From NCBI GenBank assembly GCA_947647645.1, contig CANSLE010000063.1, positions 1 to 9,961 on the forward strand: a stretch of 9,961 nucleotides of DNA. The letters are read 5' to 3'. Shown here piece by piece: positions 6,880 through 9,961 of the stretch. The stretch comes from an uncultured Microbacterium sp. (GTDB lineage: Bacteria; Actinomycetota; Actinomycetes; Actinomycetales; Microbacteriaceae). Positions within the stretch are counted from its first letter, which is position 1; every line of letters starts with the position of its first letter. Both the position numbers and the translations under genes were made by a program. Below the pieces are notes generated by a model. The model saw only the letters and a program-made list of their open reading frames with translations. It had not been told where the DNA came from and ran no database searches.

Positions 6880-7153
6880 GGATCGAAGCCGGACGACGAA
6901 CGGCGTCCGGCAGCCGCTGGCCCGAGCGCACACGTGCGGCGCTGCCTGCACGGGTCTCGATGAGCCCGTCCGCCTCCAGTTCCGTATAAGCGCGCATGAC
7001 TGTGCCCGTGGACACCTGCAGGTCTCTTGCGAGCTGACGAACCGATGGAAGCTTCTTGGCGGGAGCGAGAACACCAGCGCGAATCAAACCAGCAATCTGA
7101 CTCTGGATCTGTGCGAAGACCGGTTGCGGACTGCGCTCGTCGATCGTGATCAC
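6728..7153 (-). CDS. GntR-family transcriptional regulator, YtrA type
   Basis: A 141-residue DNA-binding protein. It opens VITIDERSPQPVFAQIQSQI and continues LPSVRQLARDLQVSTGTVMR AYTELEADGLIETRAGS (quoted in two parts), the winged helix-turn-helix of GntR regulators (residues about 10-78). A short helical tail follows (about 88-115, including REEGLSMADTIQAIQALW) instead of a large ligand domain, which defines the YtrA subgroup. Such proteins typically repress an adjacent transporter or membrane-protein operon. The last 25 or so residues (MARGDDPDSPSAGGG...) look like an unrelated extension. The start GTG 7153 overlaps the stop of the membrane-protein gene as GTGA, so expression is coupled and autorepression at the operator near 8095-8129 is likely. 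Frame extension upstream of 7153 is antisense-like. Confidence 0.85.
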   Translation of the reverse strand: MITIDERSPQPVFAQIQSQIAGLIRAGVLAPAKKLPSVRQLARDLQVSTGTVMRAYTELEADGLIETRAGSAARVRSGQRLPDAVRRPASILIATAREEGLSMADTIQAIQALWMARGDDPDSPSAGGGVQLAPVDGLSRQ

Positions 7154-8064
7154 GTCGCCCGAACCGCCGGGAACGCAAAGCGCCGAAGGCGCTCGACAAT
7201 CCCGAGGACCAGCCATGCCGCGAGCAGAAGTAGAGCGACAGCGCAGAGTGTTTCCATCCAGCCGAGGACCATGGTGCCCATGTGAAGTGCGGTCTCCCCA
7301 TATTGATCCAGCGACGTTGCCACGCGCATCGTTGCGGTTCCCGCAAAGAACAGGACACCGACGGAGTATGCCAAGAGCGTGGTGGTACTCATGAGGACAA
7401 CGAGTTGCGAAGTGTGTTGACGCCAACGAGTATCAAATGCCCGCGCGCGAGCGTCCGGCTCGGCGGGAGCGGCAGCGATCCGCCACACCGCAAGCACAGT
7501 GAGAGCCGCCAGCACACACGTGAGGAGCATAAGCGGAACGCCGTAGTACCACCCGGGGAACGGCCCCGCGGCTTGCTGCCCCATCTCGTCCTCCCGAGCA
7601 ATGGAACGCGAAAGCCCCGCGTCGTCCGCTGACGCCGTCGATCCGGCATAGAGCAAGAACATCATGAGGCCAGCGGCAGCCACGAGAGGACCCACGACTG
7701 ATCGGCGGGGGAGGTAACGACTCGGAGTGCGCGGCTCCAGGCTCGCCGACCTGACGCGGCGGGGAGCAGGGCGAGGGGACGGATAGACGATGAAGCTCAG
7801 CAGCGCAATAGCGGCAGCCGTCCCGGGAGCGATCGCGAGAACGAGCCCGAAGGAAGCCGGCTCGGAGAGGCCGAATACAACAAGGGCCGTTGTGACGATC
7901 GCAGCGATCCCGAACATCAACCAGAGCCGTCTGCGGACCGATACCACGGCCCTGGCCGCGGCCTCAGTGGGCGGATGATCGAGAGTATCCGACGGTTGTC
8001 CCATGAGTCTGATGCTGCACAATGCCACGAGAACAGCGCCGACGAGTATCACTCCGGTCGCCAT
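7150..8064 (-). CDS. Seven-helix integral membrane protein of unknown function
   Basis: A 304-residue protein with about seven predicted transmembrane helices (roughly residues 2-20, 47-66, 70-94, 122-142, 172-195, 219-242, 262-290). A basic cytoplasmic loop (about 98-121, with PAPRRVRSASLEPRTPSRYL) and an acidic external-looking loop (about 143-170, with STASADDAG and AREDEMG) separate the halves. I see no transport-ATPase, permease or enzyme motif and do not recognise the family. It is co-transcribed with, and overlaps, a YtrA-type repressor. That arrangement is typical of membrane proteins made in response to envelope stress or antimicrobials, but this is an analogy only. ATG 8064 is chosen over the start 19 codons upstream (8121) because a minus-strand AGGA at 8074-8077 sits 9 bases ahead and the promoter elements lie at 8095-8121. 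Confidence 0.75.
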   Translation of the reverse strand: MATGVILVGAVLVALCSIRLMGQPSDTLDHPPTEAAARAVVSVRRRLWLMFGIAAIVTTALVVFGLSEPASFGLVLAIAPGTAAAIALLSFIVYPSPRPAPRRVRSASLEPRTPSRYLPRRSVVGPLVAAAGLMMFLLYAGSTASADDAGLSRSIAREDEMGQQAAGPFPGWYYGVPLMLLTCVLAALTVLAVWRIAAAPAEPDARARAFDTRWRQHTSQLVVLMSTTTLLAYSVGVLFFAGTATMRVATSLDQYGETALHMGTMVLGWMETLCAVALLLLAAWLVLGIVERLRRFAFPAVRAT

Positions 8065-8094
8065 GATCGTCGATCCTATCTCTTTGCTGAACAA

Positions 8095-8121
8095 ACTGTA
8101 TTGATGGGCTGATACAGTCAA
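8095..8121 (-). promoter_or_regulatory. Promoter of the membrane protein-GntR operon
   Basis: On the minus strand TTGACT (positions 8121-8116) resembles a -35 box and TACAGT (8100-8095) a -10 box, with a 15-base spacer that is a little short. The expected transcript start would be near 8088, giving a leader of about 25 bases carrying the AGGA at 8074-8077. Both boxes lie inside the inverted half-sites described separately. This is a by-eye assignment. Confidence 0.45.
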
Positions 8122-8129
8122 ACTGTGTC
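8095..8129. promoter_or_regulatory. Operator-like cluster of three ACTGTAT half-sites
   Basis: ACTGTAT (8095-8101) and ATACAGT (8112-8118) form a perfect 7-base inverted repeat with a 10-base gap. GATACAGT (8111-8118) and ACTGTGTC (8122-8129) form a second, 7-of-8 inverted repeat with a 3-base gap. CAAACTGT also occurs twice as a direct repeat (8092-8099 and 8119-8126). The cluster covers the putative -35 and -10 boxes, so a dimer bound here would block transcription. The obvious candidate binder is the GntR regulator encoded second in the operon. Confidence 0.55.
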
Positions 8130-8130
8130 A

Positions 8131-8158
8131 CTCGATGAGGACACTTTAGCTCATCGAG
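8131..8158. repeat. Perfect 9-base inverted repeat
   Basis: CTCGATGAG (8131-8139) and CTCATCGAG (8150-8158) are exact reverse complements around a 10-base loop (8140-8149). The TAA stop of the small minus-strand frame 8146-8250 lies in the loop. It could be a terminator-like hairpin insulating the downstream promoter, or a second operator; there is no T-run to support intrinsic termination. Confidence 0.5.
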
Positions 8159-8250
8159 CGGCGCCCCAGTAACCGGGCGTCGTCCTTGCGCGAGGGATCG
8201 TTCGTGGACAAGGCCTCCTGGAGGTCGGACCAGGTGCTCGCCGCGCTCAT
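8146..8250 (-). CDS. Small unknown protein (34 residues), coupled to the frame before it; possibly a truncated gene
   Basis: The minus strand from ATG 8250 reads MSAASTWSDLQEALSTNDPS then RKDDARLLGRRSMS and stops at TAA (8148-8146). Its ATG overlaps the TGA of the preceding reading frame as ATGA, an arrangement rarely produced by chance, and the peptide composition (balanced acidic/basic, Leu/Ala-rich helix) looks protein-like. The end lies inside the 9-base inverted repeat, so the original gene may have been cut off at a rearrangement point. I do not recognise it. Confidence 0.35.
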   Translation of the reverse strand: MSAASTWSDLQEALSTNDPSRKDDARLLGRRSMS

Positions 8251-8534
8251 CGACCGACGAACGCCTGGCGCAGCTCCCGGAGCTGTGACGCCGGGAGGCC
8301 TACTAGCTCCAGGACGCCACGGTCGGAGGAGACGAGCACCCGGACGTGACCGACGTGGACGCTGGCGTCGAGATGTGCGACGACGGCCACATGGCGACCG
8401 TCACGTGCGCGAGAGGTGCCGACGATGACATCTCGGGGAACTCGCACCTCATCATCGCCAACGCGAATCCACGGGCCAGAGGTGTCCGTGAACCTCGGCG
8501 TAACCAGCTTCGGCTTACCGGCACGGAGAAGGCC
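8247..8534 (-). pseudogene. Unidentified protein fragment, about 95 residues, without its own start
   Basis: An open minus-strand frame with GC-rich third positions. It contains TPRFTDTSGPWIRVGDDEVR, VPRDVIVGTSRARDGRHVAV, VAHLDASVHVGHVRVLVSSD and LPASQLRELRQAFVGR before TGA at 8247. The alternation of short hydrophobic beta-like segments suggests a small folded domain. No plausible start codon occurs in frame near its left-hand limit; upstream the frame continues into the serine-recombinase remnant (the residues WALN at 8546-8535), so the 5' part of the original gene appears to have been lost at a fusion point near 8534. It is coupled by ATGA to the small frame 8146-8250. I do not recognise the family. 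Confidence 0.4.
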
Positions 8535-8752
8535 GTTCAGCGCCCAGCGGCCAACTTGAGGATGCCCGAGAAGTCGTGCACGCTGCGGCTCAAGCGGTCG
8601 AGCTTGGCCACGACGATGCCGTCGACATCTCGACGCTTGGGGATGACGTGCAGCCGGGCGAGCGCAGCCTGCAGCTGGGGGCAGTCCATCGACTTTGCAG
8701 AAAGCCCTTCGTCGACAAACCAGATGACGTCCCACCCCTCACCGTCGCGCTC
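8535..8752 (-). pseudogene. Serine recombinase (resolvase/invertase family) internal fragment
   Basis: Minus-strand residues read GWDVIWFVDEGLSAKSMDCP, QLQAALARL, then DGIVVAKLDRLSRSVHDFSG and ILKLA. This is the middle of a serine recombinase catalytic domain; AKLDRLSRSV holds the conserved D-R-x-S-R element. Missing are the N-terminal block with the nucleophilic serine, the rest of the catalytic domain and the whole DNA-binding part. Homology begins without a start codon at about 8752. The frame stops at 8537, but the family residues 'WALN' continue in a neighbouring frame at 8546-8535, indicating a frameshift there before homology is lost. Non-functional relic of a mobile element or phage. 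Confidence 0.8.
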
Positions 8753-8941
8753 GGCGTGATTGTCGTCTGCGGCGCCCTCAACTACGCCCGTCGCATCGTC
8801 GCCGACTCTATCGGGAACCGCCGGATCGCCCTTTACAGCTACCCAGGCGGACGCGGCCCGCATCTCCAAGCAAAGAACACTGTCTACGCCCTCGTCATTG
8901 CCGCGGCGAGCCTCGTCGGATACGGCACCGCCATCAGCGGA
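8744..8941 (+). pseudogene. Membrane-protein fragment, both ends missing
   Basis: The plus-strand frame gives VALGVIVVCGALNYARRIVA, DSIGNRRIALYSYPGGRGPH and LQAKNTVYALVIAAASLVGY (about 66 residues). Two hydrophobic segments separated by a polar stretch look like genuine protein, but there is no start codon at the left and no natural end at the right; the frame runs on as Ser/Arg-rich noise to a stop at about 8992. The left boundary coincides, within a few bases, with the end of the recombinase fragment on the other strand. Family not recognised. Confidence 0.45.
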
Positions 8942-9224
8942 TCGGCGTGCACCTCACGAAGCAGGTCGCGCACCCGTCCGGCAAGTTGCTAGACCTCGGC
9001 CGCCGGCGCATCGGCCGATGCGGTGTCGTCCGCCTGTGTGTGCCGTCGTGACCCGTCAAAGGCATGCGCATTGCGTCATGTCGGCTCTCTCGTCTTCGCC
9101 ACGCTCTTCGAGGCGTCGGGCGTGCTTCACCCGATTGCACATGCAAACGCTCTGGGCTCACGAGGTACCCGCCGATACGGGGTTCGCGTGCTCGAAAATC
9201 CCGAGCTCTCGTCCGCATCGATCA
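8942..9224. other. Stretch with no convincing gene; possible short coding relic at its left end
   Basis: The plus-strand frame from 8938 begins RIGVHLTKQVAHPSGKLLDL (to about 9000), which looks protein-like and may be a leftover of another gene, possibly a methyltransferase N-terminus, but this is a weak impression. From about 9000 to 9224 all frames give Arg/Ser/Pro-rich or cysteine-scattered peptides with no recognisable motif. No RNA gene or clear repeat was seen. Confidence 0.35.
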
Positions 9225-9253
9225 TTGTCCACCAGGTATGTCGTCGGTATCAT
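9225..9253 (+). promoter_or_regulatory. Promoter of the padR-HAAS operon, placed for a leaderless transcript
   Basis: TTGTCC at 9225-9230 (-35, 4 of 6 matches) and TATCAT at 9248-9253 (-10, 5 of 6) are separated by exactly 17 bases. The expected start, about 7 bases after the -10 box, coincides with the ATG at 9261. The absence of any Shine-Dalgarno sequence before that ATG is consistent with leaderless translation, which is common in actinobacteria. Confidence 0.6.
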
Positions 9254-9260
9254 GCTATGC

Positions 9261-9599
9261 ATGCTAGACAGTTCAATCAGCCCTCAACTTCGCAAGGGAG
9301 TGGTCGAGTTCTACATCCTGGGATTGGTCGCGGACTCACCAATGTATGGCTGGGAGCTATCGGCACGGCTTCAGTCGGATGGCCTGATCGCAGGTATCGG
9401 TACCTTGTACCCATTACTCACTCGGCTCCAGGCTCGAGGCGCTTTGTCTTCGCAGTTCGCAAAGAGCTTGAGCGGGCCAACTAGGAAGTACTACTCGGCC
9501 ACAGAGAAAGGCGCCGAGGAGCTCGCCGAGTTCGCGCGGACCTGGATTCCCTTCTCAGCGGCAATCGACTCAATGATGGAGAGGTTTGCAAGAGGATGA
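9261..9599 (+). CDS. PadR-family transcriptional regulator
   Basis: A 112-residue winged-helix regulator. It starts MLDSSISPQLRKGVVEFYIL, then VADSPMYGWELSARLQSDGL, IGTLYPLLTRLQARGAL, and GPTRKYYSATEKGAEELAEF. These are the PadR hallmarks: the YGxEL helix, the GTLYPLLxRL recognition helix, the RKYYxxTxxG wing, and a short C-terminal dimerisation helix. PadR proteins without a large effector domain usually sense a small molecule at the dimer interface and repress a neighbouring gene. ATG 9261 is preferred to ATG 9252 because the -10 box overlaps the latter. The TGA overlaps the start of the next gene as ATGA. A membrane protein with a HAAS domain is the standard partner of such regulators. Third-position GC is lower than in the Tad operon. 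Confidence 0.9.
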   Translation: MLDSSISPQLRKGVVEFYILGLVADSPMYGWELSARLQSDGLIAGIGTLYPLLTRLQARGALSSQFAKSLSGPTRKYYSATEKGAEELAEFARTWIPFSAAIDSMMERFARG

Positions 9600-9943
9600 A
9601 TGACGCAAAATCACCCGAAGCAGCCGTGTATCTTGATCGCCTACGTGTCGCCCTTCGCCGGGTTGACAATCAGCTTGCGCAGGAAATCTATCAGGGAGTA
9701 ACGGAGGAGCTTGCGGGTCTGTCTGCGCCTGAAGCACGAGAGCGCATCTCGTCACTTGGCGAACCTGAGTCTGTCGCGCAGCAGGCCTTCGCGTCCACGC
9801 ATGTCACAACAACCGCGACTCGGCGTTTCGCGCTATCCGGAGCGCTCGTGCTCACATTTGGTTGGCTCGTAGTACCAATCATCGCGCCGGCCATCGGAGC
9901 GACAATGGGGCTCTTCACGAATGACGGTGTAGTGCGGGTCTGA
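9596..9943 (+). CDS. HAAS-domain membrane protein, short
   Basis: A 115-residue protein starting MNDAKSPEAAVYLDRLRVAL and continuing QEIYQGVTEELAGLSAPEAR, ERISSLGEPESVAQQAFA. This is the HAAS helical domain (about residues 8-66) usually found in membrane proteins encoded beside PadR regulators. One hydrophobic segment follows (about 80-107, LSGALVLTFGWLVVPIIAPA), then a short tail TNDGVVRV and TGA. Relatives I remember have several membrane helices, so this copy may be a short natural variant or be truncated by a frameshift. The ATG overlaps the padR stop, and GAGAGG a little upstream may serve as its ribosome-binding site. Likely role: membrane partner whose level is set by the PadR protein; the function of HAAS proteins is poorly known. 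Confidence 0.75.
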   Translation: MNDAKSPEAAVYLDRLRVALRRVDNQLAQEIYQGVTEELAGLSAPEARERISSLGEPESVAQQAFASTHVTTTATRRFALSGALVLTFGWLVVPIIAPAIGATMGLFTNDGVVRV

Positions 9944-9956
9944 AGCCGCCGGCTTC
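9942..9956 (+). terminator. Hairpin after the HAAS gene (possible terminator)
   Basis: GAAGCC (9942-9947) and GGCTTC (9951-9956) form a perfect 6-base stem with a 3-base loop, starting inside the TGA stop codon of the HAAS gene. The window ends five bases later, so a following T-run cannot be judged. Confidence 0.35.
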
Positions 9957-9961
9957 GAGGA

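Noticed and set aside
8186..8428. A plus-strand frame of 80 codons opposite the small coupled frames.
   Set aside because: Its sequence is Gly/Arg/Pro-rich shadow-like, while the minus strand shows the ATGA coupling and balanced composition.
9023..9484. A plus-strand frame of 153 codons overlapping the padR start.
   Set aside because: It runs through padR in another frame, its only protein-like stretch is short, and its codon pattern is not convincing; the padR frame is clearly the real one.
1..9961. CRISPR arrays, tRNA or rRNA genes, complete insertion sequences.
   Set aside because: No spaced direct repeats, no cloverleaf-like sequence with a CCA end, and no intact transposase with terminal repeats were seen on either strand. 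The only mobile-element sign is the recombinase fragment.

Overview
The window looks like chromosomal DNA of a high-GC Gram-positive actinobacterium, most likely of the family Microbacteriaceae (Microbacterium-like). The grounds are the strong G/C third-position preference, GTG starts, stop/start overlaps of the GTGA and ATGA kind, an actinobacterial-type Tad (tight adherence) pilus operon, and a very frequent 7-mer GGATGCC/GGCATCC. I associate that 7-mer with this family from memory only. No database search was possible.

Layout. (1) Positions 1-354, minus strand: the first 118 codons of prfB (peptide release factor 2), leaving the window on the left. (2) About 392-1675, plus strand: a 12-helix major-facilitator (MFS) transporter, divergent from prfB. 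(3) 1691-6162, minus strand: a compact seven-gene Tad/Flp pilus operon read right to left: tadA/cpaF ATPase, two T2SSF-type platform proteins (tadB, tadC), a tiny Flp-like pilin, two TadE-type pseudopilins and a TadG-like protein. Most junctions overlap or nearly touch, so it should be one transcript. It converges with the MFS gene, and the two stop codons lie 15 bases apart at the edges of one stem-loop. (4) 6271 to about 6728-6879, plus strand: a DUF4865-like gene, divergent from tadA, whose 3' end looks damaged and runs antisense into the next gene.

(5) 6728-8064, minus strand: a two-gene unit of an unrecognised seven-helix membrane protein followed by a YtrA-type GntR repressor. The start and stop codons overlap, and a promoter built into a cluster of inverted half-sites suggests autorepression. 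(6) About 8146-9224: a mosaic of gene scraps. It holds two small overlapping unknown reading frames, an internal piece of a serine recombinase without its catalytic serine, a membrane-protein fragment on the other strand, a possible further fragment, and sequence with no convincing gene. (7) 9225-9961, plus strand: a PadR-family regulator with a promoter placed so that the mRNA should be leaderless, translationally coupled to a short HAAS-domain membrane protein, then a hairpin at the window edge.

Interpretation. The left 6.2 kb reads as conserved or core DNA. The right 3.7 kb almost lacks the GGATGCC/GGCATCC word, is visibly less GC-rich in parts, and carries recombinase debris, so it looks like an accessory or rearranged segment. 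It also carries two small one-regulator/one-membrane-protein units (GntR-type and PadR/HAAS-type). Those two units and the three-half-site operator are the most interesting functional leads. I did not find a convincing wholly new system.
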